In this document: piece after piece, positions 1 through 11,279 of the stretch
Layout: each line of letters opens with the position of its first letter
Position numbering within the stretch: position 1 is the first letter of the stretch
From: Macrolepiota albuminosa
Taxonomy: Eukaryota; Basidiomycota; Agaricomycetes; Agaricales; Agaricaceae
Reading direction: 5' to 3'
NCBI GenBank assembly: GCA_027475525.1
Contig: JAMWFC010000125.1
Span: 739,630 to 803,629 of the forward strand
Length of the DNA: 64,000 nt
Position numbers and translations under genes: made by a program
The notes under the pieces: model-generated
Seen by the model: only the letters and a program-made list of their open reading frames with translations
Told to the model about the DNA's origin: nothing
Database searches by the model: none

Positions 1-1636
1 TATATTGACTTGGTATTTATTACTTACTTTATGCTAGAATATTCTGATAGGTAAAATTATATCAATTCAGTGAGGCTTGATCACCATATCTGGCTAAAAA
101 ATTATGTCTCTAGCTTTGTCATGTAATCACTTTTTTCTCTTTATCATGTCTCTCCTATTGGTTTGTATTCAAAAAGACTATTTGTGATCTAGTTTCCCTA
201 TCTATTTATTTGTGCTTTTTCTACATTTGTGCAGATTCTTGCATTTATTTTTCTGCATTTTTTACAGGGCTGGCAGATAAAGTTCTTCTGAGATTTATGA
301 TGTAAGTTTTTTTCTAGGTCAACAAGGTCTGCTAGCTTCATTATATCCTGAATGGTCATTATTTTGTAGTTTAATCTCTGGCAAGCAGCTTGCACTGAGT
401 TGAACTTCAGATTCTTTTGCTTTTCCAAACCTAAGTAGAACTATACAGATAGTTGGGTTTTTATGTTTTTATCAATAGCTATACAGATAAATTTAACTGC
501 ATGCTTTTTTGCAGCCCATATCATCCTTTTCAAAGAAAATAGAAGCTCTTTCTCTTTCGTTCTTGTATCAATATCTAGATATTGCAGAAATAGATTGTAA
601 AAAGCTAAGCCTTCATCTATATGCCATTTCCTTGCTACTCTTGTGTGAAAAATTTTGTTGGCTACTAGCACCCAAGACAGTCTTGTCTCATCAAAAGAAA
701 GATATCTCTTTATTTTCATTAGCTTAATCATTTTATTTCTCAGTAAGATGTTTAGTAAATTTTTTTCTCTGCTCATGGGAAAGGCTCATGGTTTCTATGC
801 CTATTGAGGAGAAATTTTCTAAAACTTTAAGAAAGCTCCAGAACTATTAGTAATACTTATATCAAGTACCATAGTAAGCTAGCTTTTCCTCTCTAGTTAT
901 AGTTAGCTAATATCAGCACTCAATAACTTTGACAGATTTAGTTTTGCTTTATTGGCTATTAATGGCCATTAATAATAGCTTTTTCTCTCAATCATCTTTT
1001 CTAAAAACTGTATTCAGTTTAAAAAAGCATGTAACCAGTCAACCTAAAGCTATTAGCTCTAGATTCAAAATATAGTACTTAAATTTAAAAGTATAATATT
1101 ATATTTTATTGTATTATTATACAATATAGTAAATATATAATATATTTACTACATTATTGTAAATAGACACTATTGCTATCTTATTTAAGGTAGCTTTTTA
1201 GTATCACATCCTTATAGGACTAGAATCAAAGACCAATTAGGTTCTTTCAGTATGACTAAAACTTTTACTACATTTCATTGATATTATACAAGCTCAAAAA
1301 CCTATTTTTTCTTAGGGTAATAGAGAGTAATAGAGACATAGTAGATGATAGTCAGCCTTATTCATCTTTTGTGAATGATTGTACACCTTCTGGTTATCTT
1401 CTGGTGTTTATTCTGTATTATTATCATCTTTCTTCAGATTGTCATTATTCTCCTTGTCTCTTGTTCTTTTAATTAATTAATGCTTATAAATTCAAGTTAG
1501 AAACATTTGTCCCTTGATAAATAGATACCAAATTATAGATTTTCCTTGACCTATCTGGAACTTGGTTTAAACCAGGTTTAGATCTAAACCAATTCTTCTA
1601 GTTTAGTCCAGATTCTGATTGTAGTTCCCAGACTTA
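1..1636. other. AT-rich TE-derived sequence
   Basis: This stretch is very AT-rich and nearly free of CpG, like the other TE blocks of the window. On the minus strand two open stretches (776-441 and 428-198) read as protein, including a Cys-rich motif CQPCKKCRKINARIC and a segment WVLVANKIFHTRVARKW. They appear to be two frames of one broken coding region. I think it is a degraded transposon ORF (possibly of a non-LTR or related element), but I cannot name the family. Nothing is recognised between 780 and 1636. Confidence 0.4.
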
Positions 1637-1641
1637 GAAAA

Positions 1642-2578
1642 TGTCAAGGGACTCTGTCAGGGGACTCCTCATTTCTTCCTTCTTTCACTCCTTATTTCTT
1701 CTGCTCTCCTTTCATTCATTCTCTTATTTCTTCTGACATTATTTCATTTTACTATTTCTATTCTTTCAACACTATCTGTTAGTACTATTCTCAGCCCTTG
1801 AGGTGCTCTGGTTCTTTAGCTACCATTCAGACAAGTGTGGGCCCCTCAGCACTGCTTCCAGACTGCTTACATAAGCCAGAGTTTGCCAGAGTTTGCCCCT
1901 TATTTGTGCAATTGTTTGTGTAGGCAATTTTTGAGTTTTTAAGGTTTTGTTGTACTATACAGTTGTTTCCCATGCTTCAGAGGCCCCAGAAGTGTCCAAC
2001 CTGGCATAGGGGCTCCTTAGTCTTGTTCTCTTTGGATCTCCCTCTGCCAGGTGAGTAGTTATTATGATATTGTCAGTACATACTCTAATACACTTTGGAT
2101 CTCCCTCTGCCAGCTGTGTGACTGAGCCACAGCATCTAGAGGTTGCCCTTACAGACTCCTCATTTCTTTCCTTTTTCACTCCTTATTCCTTCATTCTCTC
2201 TTCATTCATTTTCTTATTTCCTTCGTCATTCTTTACTTTGCTGCTTCTATTCTTTCAACACTATCTATTAGTACTACTTTCAGCCTTTGAGGTGCTCTGG
2301 TTCTTTAGCTATCATTCAGACAAGTGTGGCCACTTCAACACTGCATAAAGGCTGCTTACATAAGCCAGAGTTTGCCAGAATTGTCCCTTATTTGTGCAAT
2401 TGTTGATATTGTCAATTTTTGAGTTTTTAAGGTTTTGTTGTACTGTACAGTTGTTTCCCAGGCTTCAGAGGCCCCAGAAGCATGCAACCTGGCATAAGGA
2501 ATCCTTAGACTTGTTCTCTTTGGATCTTCCTCTGCCAGCTGTGTGACTGTGCCATAGCCTCCAGAGGTTGCCCTTGCA
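1642..2578 (+). mobile_element. Older solo LTR (family LTR-1), split by a younger copy
   Basis: The element begins TGTCAAGGGACTC and ends CCCTTGCA. It is flanked by the 5-bp direct repeat GAAAA (1637-1641 and 2579-2583), so both ends are original. Its body is interrupted 8 bases after the start by a second LTR-1 copy. Without the insert it is about 433 bp. No internal coding region is attached, so it is a solo LTR. Its TATA-like site has decayed to TACATAAG. Confidence 0.9.
1655..2153 (+). mobile_element. Younger solo LTR (family LTR-1) nested in the older one
   Basis: A TG...CA LTR beginning TGTCAGGGGACTCC and ending TTGCCCTTACA, 499 bp. The target GACTC, which belongs to the host LTR, is duplicated on both sides (1650-1654 and 2154-2158). 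It carries an extra segment of about 65 bp near the 3' end (around 2050-2115, with GTGAGTAGTTATTATG) that the host copy lacks. LTR-1 therefore has at least two subtypes. Confidence 0.92.
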
Positions 2579-2583
2579 GAAAA

Positions 2584-3250
2584 TATTCATATTCAAGTGC
2601 AAAAAAAAAGGTGGAGAACCAGACTGAATCAAACTTTGGCAATACTAGTACTAACCCTAAGTCTGGTAGGTGACTGAGGGTTTGATCTAGTATGAATCCA
2701 TTATATACTACAAGTCTATGTGAAAGGCTTGGAATCTTTGTTATTAGAGACAAAGGAACTGTCATATTTCAGCAAAGAATTACCTGTGTTGGTCCATCAC
2801 ACCCTCCAATACACTGTGGATGATATTGACTGAGGCTGCTTGGAGGAACCCTGCATGACCTGTCTATCAATTCTCACAATCAGATGATGAATTTAAAACA
2901 GTCTAATTTGAAAAATGATGCAAGACTAGGCTGCCTCAATACAGCCTGGTTTTAGCACCACTCAGCTGTGCATGGAACCTTATTTGGTTTACTCAGTGTC
3001 AAGCTGCAATTTTTTGCCTTCCATTTTGTTTCTTGGTCTTGAATTATGTTTGTCTTGATTCATTTAAATGGTTTGAAGTGCAAAATCAAAGATGATTCGA
3101 ATTCCAGATGTCAGTGTATATAAATACATATATATTTATGAAACATATTGCATATGTAATGACATACGTGGACAGTTATGAGATAAATTTCGGAACAAGA
3201 AAAGAAACATACGTCAGAATAATGAAACATAGTTAGTTCATCAGCCGAAG
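2584..3250. other. TE-flank to gene-island transition, no gene seen
   Basis: The sequence up to about 3,080 is CpG-poor and TE-like with no recognisable domain. CpG dinucleotides reappear from about 3,090 (GATTCGAATTCC), which I take as the edge of the small gene island. Confidence 0.4.
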
Positions 3251-3975
3251 TTAAGACATCGTTTTCTTCAACATGGTTTTGGAACATGGCAGAAGGTCAT
3301 TTAATGGGAAATCGATAATTCCAGGCTTCTTTAAGGCTCTATATCTGAACACGATGTGTCTGCCGGCTCCTCCATACGTGGGATCAACCCGAAGTTCGGA
3401 ATATACCTGAGGCAATGGGAGATCGTTGTTCCACATTTGACAGCTTCACGACTTCGCGCGGCAGCACTCTTGAGTCCTTGGCCTTAAGCTTTGAATTCTA
3501 ACTTTCGGAAAGAGAAAGCGACATATCGATTGTCACAACACTCTTTTTTCCTATGGTCAGCACAAAAAGGTACACACAATTTCGTACCCAATCCCCCCAA
3601 GTGAAACATTTCAGTAATCAATGTATCCTTTTGGATTCCTTAGAAAAAGATTGGAAAAAATCTACAGAAAATTTCTAGAAACCCAAAAATGGAGATGTCG
3701 GACCCCCGGGACTTCGAAACGTCCGGACGATGAAACATGTGTTCCCCATAGAGGTCTAGAACAAAAGTTCTTGATGCGATTGTAATTATGCACATGGAAA
3801 CATTTCCAAGCGGTAATAGCATGTACACGCTATCCGACCATACAGTGAATAAAGACACGACCATATCCCAGTCCCCGATGATCGTGCCAATTACGCTGAT
3901 GCGAACATGGTGATCATAACCCTTCTGGACAGTCAGGAGGATAGCCTGAGGATGGCAGACTATCACATATGTCAA
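3251..3975 (-). other. Unassigned minus-strand open reading stretches
   Basis: Two open stretches, 3975-3640 (111 codons, hydrophobic-rich) and 3436-3251 (61 codons, containing YSELRVDPTYGGAGRHIVF), lie on the same strand in CpG-bearing, gene-like DNA. They could be exons of one small gene or a gene remnant. I found no start/splice model that joins them convincingly and recognise no family. Confidence 0.2.
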
Positions 3976-4405
3976 GGTTTCGGAACTCTAGAAGTCAAGT
4001 ATCATACATAGATCAGCAGGTACTATTTATCATCTTACTACGAAGAGGCTGATAACACCTTGGGCTTGGAAATAGTGACCTCATACCACTGCATACCATT
4101 TAATAACACTGAAGATCGACTGGCCTCCGGGACAAATATGCAGGACTGGTACGAAACTGTAATGTTCGTGTGTCCTAGCTTTGAACAAAGGATGGACAAC
4201 CATGAGACCCATAATGAAGGATCACTTGTGATATTCCGTACCTTTCTCTGTACGGCCTTTAGAGACCATCTTGTCAACTGCCGTTATCCACCATGTGCTC
4301 TTTGGCGGAGCCTTCTGGCCGCCTTGCGAACAGGCTTTGGTTCGACCATTAAAAGCTCAAAATACTACTGCTTTTCTTCCGCACATTTTCTGACACCTCA
4401 CACCA

Positions 4406-5306
4406 ATGCGCTCTTCCATTTTCGTCATCCTTGCTTGTGTGTCGGCTTTACCTTTCGCTTCAACCTTGCCTTCGGAGAACAAAAGTGGTCGGTGGAGATT
4501 TTCTACTCGTATGAGTTACATTTTGACGATTTGGATGATAGGTGTTGTTTGTGAGGGACAGGTCACAGAATCACAACGTTTCATTGGCAAAGATCGCAAT
4601 GTCAAGCTTGAGATTGTGACATGTCCTGAAGTAACGCCTTTGAAACGCGAAGTTCTGGAAGCACGCCAAACGAATCTATGTGCTACAACATGTAAGAATG
4701 TTCCTATATCTCATTATCATTACCTTGAACTTCGAGGAATGGCATTAGGCAATACAAATTGCTTTTTACCAGCAGGAGGCGGCCCTGATCCAAACCAATG
4801 TCATATCATCGCTGATGCCCTACGATTTGAAAGCCAGAACACGGGTATGTGAAACAACGTCAAATGTCCAGCCTCGTAGAGGTAACTGATTAATTGTGAT
4901 ACTAGGTGCCATTTTCCCCGTCGGCACCGGGGTACGTAGAGTCCTTTAAATAAGCAATACCGTCACTGAGTAGGAAACAACCTCTATTTCAGACAAACAA
5001 CACTGTGGTTATGACATTCCAGAGTTGCTTGTCTTTCTTTGTCAATCAAGACACTGGACCCGTGGACTTTTGCCGCACGAACTGGGTGAGTACTCGTTCG
5101 CTTGTCGGGAACTCCTCGTAATACAAGTGTTAATTAGGCCGACACTCTGGACAACCTTGCTGTCAACTGTCAGGCCACACAAAACGCTCACGGCGGCAAT
5201 TGTGTTGCAACTGATCAAACTTACTTTATCCAGTGAGATATCAATGCTTGACTTCTGATGCCTAGTTTGACTTTTTCATGACAGGGTACAATCTGTAGAC
5301 AGTTGA
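4406..5306 (+). CDS. Small secreted protein, seven exons
   Basis: The spliced model encodes 185 residues in exons 4406-4508, 4569-4691, 4749-4844, 4906-4931, 4993-5085, 5138-5232 and 5285-5306. All introns are GT-AG and all phases close to a stop. The N-terminus MRSSIFVILACVSALPFAST is a clear signal peptide. A KR dipeptide followed by EVLEARQ suggests Kex2-type processing. The mature part has the pattern CATTCNTNCF and AGGGPDPNQCHIIADALRF, then a TNNTVVMTFQSC segment and a Cys-containing tail ending near YFIQVQSVDS. I know this pattern from agaricomycete small secreted proteins of unknown function. It is a plausible extracellular protein (effector-like or cell-surface). It sits alone between TE blocks. 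No catalytic motif is seen. Confidence 0.8.
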
Positions 5307-5599
5307 ACGGAATCTATTATCACAGTACGAAGATCCCGTTTTCTTGATGGTCCAATTTGATGCCTCTATGTTGTAATCTTCGAGGATTTTACCTACAGAA
5401 GTCGGGCTACGTACTCATTGATTTGTTTAATCACACAAGGAAGAATCAATATCTTTTTGTACCAGCACTGTTAAGCAAGCCAATTGTTTTGGGTTTGTTT
5501 CCAGAGGAAAAGTATAGGATGAGCCTCAAGTGGTCTTTGTTAACCAAGTTCGATTGAGGAACCAACCTGTAAAGCTTCTACCGGCAAACGGATCTATCT

Positions 5600-6034
5600 A
5601 GACGTGAAGGTTGCCGCATTAGATGACAGTAACACACTGATCGGGGACTTCAGATAAACCATCGAGGTTAACTTCAATGTCAGGTATGAATGTCATAACA
5701 TATGTGCCAGAGAGGAAATCAAAGGTGTTGGCTGTTCCCTGAGCTGCTTCCAGCTCACACTGGGCACACCCTTTGTCACTAGGGAAAGCACACAGATTAC
5801 CCAGCACCCTGTCAGAAGATGAGGAGACAGACAAGGAAGAGATTCCTCAGCAGTGCAAGCTGCAACTGGCCAGGAACAAGAAGTGCTAGGCCAAACACAA
5901 GGCTGCTGAGGAGCAAATGGCCAGGCTACTTGCTGACCCTGGGCAAGCAAGCCACTGGGAGGATTTCCAATTATTAGGAGGTGATATTCCTCCCACTAAT
6001 GTGGAGAGATCAAATCCATTCTTCAGTGGTGGCC
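5600..6034 (+). other. TE-derived coding debris
   Basis: CpG content falls away again from about 5,700. A plus-strand reading around 5,810-6,030 gives an acidic, Glu/Gln-rich, gag-like stretch (for example KLQLARNKK, then KAAEEQMARLLADPG) broken by stops. It is cut by the solo LTR that follows, and the same debris continues after it (6,400-6,650). The family is unassigned. Confidence 0.35.
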
Positions 6035-6039
6035 TAGAC

Positions 6040-6394
6040 TGTTGGAATTATGTTATTCGACCACCACACATATGCTAAGTAGCCGGCCACTGTTGAACCC
6101 TTCACACTAATCACACATGCTTTGTCTGGCCACCAGGGCCAAAGAGCATTGTTTGTATTTTGTATAAAAGACTCACCACGTAGGCAGCACCCTCAGTCAA
6201 TTATAGAAAGACTGAGGATGTGTACCTATAAACATCTAAACTATTACTTACAACTCACTGTACACTTAGATTGACTTATATGTCTGATCTTAGGTACAGT
6301 GCAATGAATATAGTCGATTATAGAAAGACTGAGGATTGACTTATACGTCTGATCTTAGGTGCAGTCTGTTCATCACACCATTAGATTTCTAACA
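6040..6394 (+). mobile_element. Solo LTR, copia-like family (LTR-3)
   Basis: A TG...CA element beginning TGTTGGAATTATG and ending GATTTCTAACA, 355 bp, flanked by the exact 5-bp repeat TAGAC (6035-6039 and 6395-6399). The TGTTGGAAT start is typical of Ty1/copia LTRs. It contains a repeated motif (GATTGACTTATA(T/C)GTCTGATC, seen near 6,270 and 6,330). No internal region is attached. Confidence 0.85.
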
Positions 6395-6399
6395 TAGAC

Positions 6400-6676
6400 T
6401 GCCACTTCTATTACTCACCTGGGGCCAACAAGGTTTGGGTGGGTGACCATGCAGTCTATGCCTGAGACTATGAACAATTCCATCATGAACATTATAATGA
6501 TGGGACATGCCACCTAACCAAAATCATATTCAAAGGGTTTCCATGCAACCCCTACAAGTTGTGCCACCTATACCAGACTATGCACAATGAACATCAATCA
6601 CAGTACACACATATTGATGTGTATCACCTGTTTCAAGAATTCAAGCAGGTAAGCTACAATTCCATGCCAGATCTTC
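6400..6676 (+). other. Continuation of TE coding debris
   Basis: This is the second half of the sequence interrupted by the TAGAC insertion. An open plus-strand reading runs from about 6,400 (CHFYYSPGANKVWVGDHAVY) to about 6,670 with few stops. It then meets the AGGAC insertion. I do not recognise the protein. Confidence 0.3.
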
Positions 6677-6681
6677 AGGAC

Positions 6682-7200
6682 TGTCAGGGGACTCCTCATT
6701 TCTTCCTTTTCTCACTCCTTATCTCTTCACTCTCCCTTCATTCATTCTCTTATTTCTTCTGACATTATTTCATTTTACTGTTTCTATTCTTTCAACACTA
6801 TCTGTTAGTACTACTCTCAGCCCTTGAGATGCTCTGGTTCTTTAGCTACCATTCAGACAAGTGTGGGCCCTTCAGCACCACTTCCAGACTGCTTATATAA
6901 GCCGGAGTTTGCCTTTCTGACTTCTAAAGTCCGGAGTTTTCTTGCCTTGTTTGCACAGTTGTTTGGTTAGTCAATTTTCGAGTTTTTAAGGTTTTGTTGT
7001 ACTGTACAGTTGTTTCCCATGCTTCAGAAGCCCCAGAAGCGTCCAACCTGGCATAGGGAATCCCTAGACTTGTTTTCTTTGGATCTCCCTCTGCCAGGTG
7101 AGTAGTTATTATGATATTGTCAGTACACACTCTAATACACTTTGGATCTCCCTCTGCCAGCTGTGTGATTGAGCCACAGCCTCTAGAGGTCGCCCTTACA
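6682..7200 (+). mobile_element. Solo LTR (family LTR-1), 519 bp reference copy
   Basis: The element begins TGTCAGGGGACTCC, ends GTCGCCCTTACA and is flanked by AGGAC on both sides (6677-6681 and 7201-7205). At 6,894-6,900 it keeps a TATATAAG box about 210 bp from its 5' end, the probable LTR promoter. It is the cleanest full-length copy and the yardstick for the other LTR-1 pieces. Confidence 0.92.
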
Positions 7201-7205
7201 AGGAC

Positions 7206-8089
7206 CATACCATATGCATGGTCCTCACAGATTTGTAATACAAGGTGATCACACCACCACTTAGCCTTTCCTCCAAGGAGATGTTGATTAATGGTCCTGC
7301 CTGTTCTCACTGATAGGGCTGCCATGCTTGGGCTGAGAAATAATATATTCTAGCTTGGTTGAGCAAAGGTATCTCCAATCAGTCCACTGGAGCCTGCTGC
7401 TATTCAATACTATTGCTCAATTCTCAAGATCACAGTGATCACTGAATTCAAAGAATAAAGACTGTATCTTAACAATGCATGAGTAGTTACAGAGGGCAAC
7501 TGATACAAAGTACTGGTCTATTGCTGATGTCTGGTGGGTGTGTAAGTGTCTGTGTGTTGTAACAAGGGTTATTATCTTGGAAGACTCTCTGGTCTTTGTG
7601 AGTGCACTCTGGCAACTTGGTGTTTTTACAAGTACTGGGCCACTACTTAGCTGCAATTTTATTAACTGGCATGTTCTTAGTGACACTGCAGCCTTATTTA
7701 CTACCCCAAAACTCTGGCTGGCCCTTGGCTGTGCTCCAATCAGCATGCTCTGGCCCTGCCAAGGCCCTAGTTGTCCAATTCTGAGCCTGATTTGCAAATC
7801 TTGTGTTTTTGGCTTAGTGATCTATATCCCAACTCCAAGCAAAAATGTTTTCTGGCATACTGGTTCACATAGTGTGCTTGTCAGGTTGGTGAGTGGCTCT
7901 GGTGTTCTTGGACAGCTCTGATTTTGCCACTGGCATGATGTGGTCCCAGTAGTCCTCAGAAGATGAAAAGTGGCACCCTGTCACATTTTACTCCAAGAGT
8001 CTCAATGCTGTGGAAAGGAAACATGAGGTCCATGACAAAGGAATGCTCACAATTATCTGATCCTTCATCTGATCCTTGGAGGAGGGGCA
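7206..8089. other. CpG-depleted TE-derived sequence
   Basis: No intact gene is present. Open readings on both strands around 7,417-7,921 are uninterrupted only because stops are sparse; none gives a recognisable domain. From about 7,950 the plus strand leads into the gypsy RNase H remnant. Confidence 0.35.
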
Positions 8090-8800
8090 CCATCTCCTGG
8101 AAGGGGCCCAGCACAGCTTTGAGGTCTGGATAGACCACAAGAACCTGGAGTACTTTTGGACAGCAAAGAAACTCGACTATTGCTAGGCCTGGTGGTCCCT
8201 CTACCTAGCCAACTTTGACTTCTTGCTGCACTTCAAGCCCAGGAGAAGTATGGTGAAGCTGGACACCCTTTTTTCTGACTACAGCTCCAGGATGGGGGAC
8301 AATGACAACATTGCTTTCCTGCATCTGGAGCTATTTGCTATTTGAATGCTGAAGAGAGTTTCTGTCCAGAGAAATGAAGTCAACATCATCTGGGACATCT
8401 GGCAAGGGAATTGGGAGGGAGCCCACAAGGATGCAGTGGCCAAGGCTGCACTCACCCTGCATGCTGGATGTCTCTCAAGTGCAAAATCTGTATGTACTGA
8501 TGACTGAGGCCTCCAGGATAGACTGCTCACCTTCCATGACTGTATCTACATTCTCAACCTCCCAGAGCTCTGTGAATGCATTGTCAAATAGCACCACAAC
8601 TCCTAGGTTGCAGGTACCCTGGCTGCTGGAAGACCTTGGAACTAGTGTCCTGAAACTACTGGTGGCCACAGATGTCACAGTACATCAGCTTCTACACCAA
8701 CACTTGCAACCTCTGCCTCCAGACCAAGCCCCAGCATCATTCCCCCTCTGGCCAGCTTTACTGCCTGCTGATACCCATGGCATGCTAGAGTTCAGCCTCC
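8090..8800 (+). mobile_element. Degenerate Ty3/gypsy pol: RNase H to integrase zinc finger
   Basis: The plus-strand translation with stops and frameshifts gives VWIDHKNLEYFW then LANFDFLLHFKPRRSMVK, the RNase H end of Ty3/gypsy Pol. It is followed near 8,520-8,790 by LLTFHDCIYILNLPELCECI, an HH...CNLC zinc-binding region and NYWWPQMSQYISFYTNTCN, the integrase HHCC domain. Stops at several conserved positions and a frameshift around 8,615 show it is dead. The order RNase H then integrase is that of gypsy elements. Confidence 0.85.
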
Positions 8801-8854
8801 ATAGACTGTGAGTAGTTGTTATGATATTGTTAGCATGTTTGAGTCTGTACTAAC

Positions 8855-9030
8855 AATATTGCAATAACTACTTGCCTGGCAGAGGGCAATCCAAAGAGAA
8901 CAAGCCTAGGAATTCTCTATGCCAGAACTGACACTTCTGGGGCCTGAAAAGCATGAAAAACAACTGTACGGAACAACAAACCTTCAAAACTTGAAAATTG
9001 CCTAAATAAACAATTATACAAAGAAGGCAG
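8855..9030 (-). mobile_element. Truncated LTR-1 fragment, inverted
   Basis: This is the reverse complement of the 3' half of LTR-1: CCTGGCAGAGGGCAATCCAA, then GCATGAAAAACAACTGTACG. Just upstream (8,808-8,840) a plus-orientation piece GTGAGTAGTTGTTATG of the same LTR faces it, so the two form a short imperfect inverted repeat. No terminal duplication is visible. Confidence 0.7.
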
Positions 9031-10187
9031 GAAATTTGATGTCAGCATAGCCAAGGGCTGTGTTCTCTCAATCTGCTATGTCAGAGTGGCTGATGCTGGT
9101 GGAGAATCCTCTTGCTGGCCTGTTGCTCAATCCTCATGACAACATTATGATGGATGCTTCTTTGCTGGAGCAAAGACAAACTATTATGATGCAATCCATG
9201 ATTTAGGCAAAATCTAGCAGTCAGGGCTTGGCACCTTCAGTGCCTGCTTTGCTTGTCACTGCATCTCAGGCTGAGTCATCCAGCCAAGGACTGGCTGCAT
9301 CCACATATGCTCTGAACATGCTGGAGTCAACCAAACAATAGCAAGGGTCACAAACCTCCTACCAATGTGTCATGCCTGAAAGTGGTGGTCTTCTGAGCTA
9401 ATATTCCTGAATGAGCTGGTGCAGCTCAGTTACTCTTCATGCAGGCTGTCAGCTTACTAGCTTTGCCCTACCAGTACAACATGGTTGAATTGACTACAGA
9501 TCCCTGCACTCCACACAGTATGATGGGCTACTTATCTCTCAGCAAATAGCTACATCAGCTGGCAAAGGCAAATAAAGATGGTAATGACTGCTGAAGATGA
9601 AAGTGACTATGGGCAGTCAGACTCTTAGCAGGAGCAGGAGTCTGAGGAAGGCAAAATGACTCACCAAATAAGAAAATAAATATTACCAAGGATAAAGCTG
9701 TCTAAAATTGATGATTTCTTGGAGAGAATTTCCAACAGGTTAGGAGTAAAAGTGTGGGGACCCCTGAATGTGGAACATCTCAAGTCATGCTTCCAAGGCA
9801 CAGTTAAAGACTGCTTGTATTATTTGCTGTATATAAATATGCTACTAGTAGGCACCAACACCAACTGCATGGTTGCCTATAAATATAACTCTTAACAGTA
9901 GGTAAAAGTACTTGCTACAGCTCTTTGAATACTACACAAACCAACATGCTCTCTATAGTAACAGAATTGTCATGTATATGCTATGCTGATCACCAAGCTT
10001 CAAGCATTTGCACAATACACCAACAAGCTATTGCACAACTGTATCATAAAACTTGTTCTCTCTAATCTTGCCTACCAGAACCTTCAGAACTCCATCTGAG
10101 ACCCCAAATATATGACCTCATTGAACAATGTCATGTCCCAGCATGCTTCCTGCATATTAAAGAAGATAAAACCTGTGTGTTGCATGT
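9031..10187. other. TE-derived sequence, gag-like debris
   Basis: CpG-poor sequence. A plus-strand reading near 9,080-9,330 (MSEWLMLVENPLAGLLLNPH, then repeated SSQGLA) looks like the start of a retroelement gag but breaks quickly. No intact gene is seen. Confidence 0.35.
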
Positions 10188-10192
10188 AATGT

Positions 10193-10962
10193 TGTTAGAA
10201 TCTAATAATCCGCAGATGTAAGAACTAGGAAACACAGTAAGTATATTCCTCAGTCTCATGTAAGTGACTGAGATGCTACCTAGGAAACACAGTAAGTATA
10301 TTTTAGGATAGCAGTAGTTGTGTATATGGATACGTAGGTGTTATTTATGCACCCTTAGTCTTGTGTAAGTGACTGAAGGTTGTTTCTATGTCAAGTCTGT
10401 ATTTATATGTTCATAAGACAATAGTAGCATTGTTTGTTATGCGTGCAGTATGATATGAATGGGTGGCCACCAGTGTGACAGGTGGCCATTAGTGTGAAAT
10501 ATGTAAAGGGGTTGAATCGAGGCTGTCATGACATCATAGTTGATGGTGTTCTGATCATTGACATGCTAACAAATGTATGTTAGAAGAAGACAAAGCTAGG
10601 CTCTGTCAACCGCAGTATATTTATCATAAACTGTCTGCTTACTTACAATTTTCTTTTATATTATTTTTTGCTGCTGCTGCCACCACTTCTGTGCACAGCA
10701 GCTATATTTATTATTCTTTTCCAAACTTTATTTTTTTTACTCATAACAAAACATACACAATTGTGCCCCTCAGTTGTCCACACTACATGTCAAGACAATT
10801 TGAGGATGTGTACCATTACCTACTTACCACACTTTGTCATACTCATTATATCCTGTAGACTTACTTTGTTGTGATACTGTAATCCTCTACAGGTCAATAT
10901 ATTAGTCATCCACACTATGTGTTGAAACAATTTGAGGACTTACTTTGTTGTGATACTCTACA
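10193..10962 (+). mobile_element. Probable solo LTR, copia-like, diverged from LTR-3
   Basis: It begins TGTTAGAATCTAATAATCC and ends GATACTCTACA. ATGT lies immediately before and after it (5' flank AATGT, 3' flank ATGTG), which fits a 4-5 bp target duplication with one base of uncertainty. It holds internal short duplications (CTAGGAAACACAGTAAGTAT at about 10,227 and 10,278). Its boundaries are less certain than those of the other LTRs. Confidence 0.55.
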
Positions 10963-11279
10963 ATGTGCATGCCTGATCTGGTGAAACCTTTTGACCTAGA
11001 CCAGCTAGTTCAATATATGCTCATTTATAGCCACTCCAGTGTCAAAAACACTTGGCAAGGTATTGCAGTTGACTTTGCATACTGAATGCACTAGAGAACT
11101 CTGTTTGAGATACACTAAGTCCATGTGGGCATTAGACCACATTCAGAATGCAACCAGAAAAGTTATGGCATCAGCAAATAGGGGACCTCCTATCAAAGAC
11201 TAGCATGCATTGATAGAGCCAATAACCCTCTTGGAAGTGGTAGGTAAAAGAAACTTGCCTTATGAAGAATTGGCATTAA

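Noticed and set aside
7417..7921. Overlapping 126-127-codon open stretches on both strands
   Set aside because: No domain, CpG-depleted TE context, and open in several frames at once; likely chance.
8808..8900. Inverted repeat as a hairpin or regulatory RNA
   Set aside because: Explained by two facing fragments of the same LTR-1 sequence.
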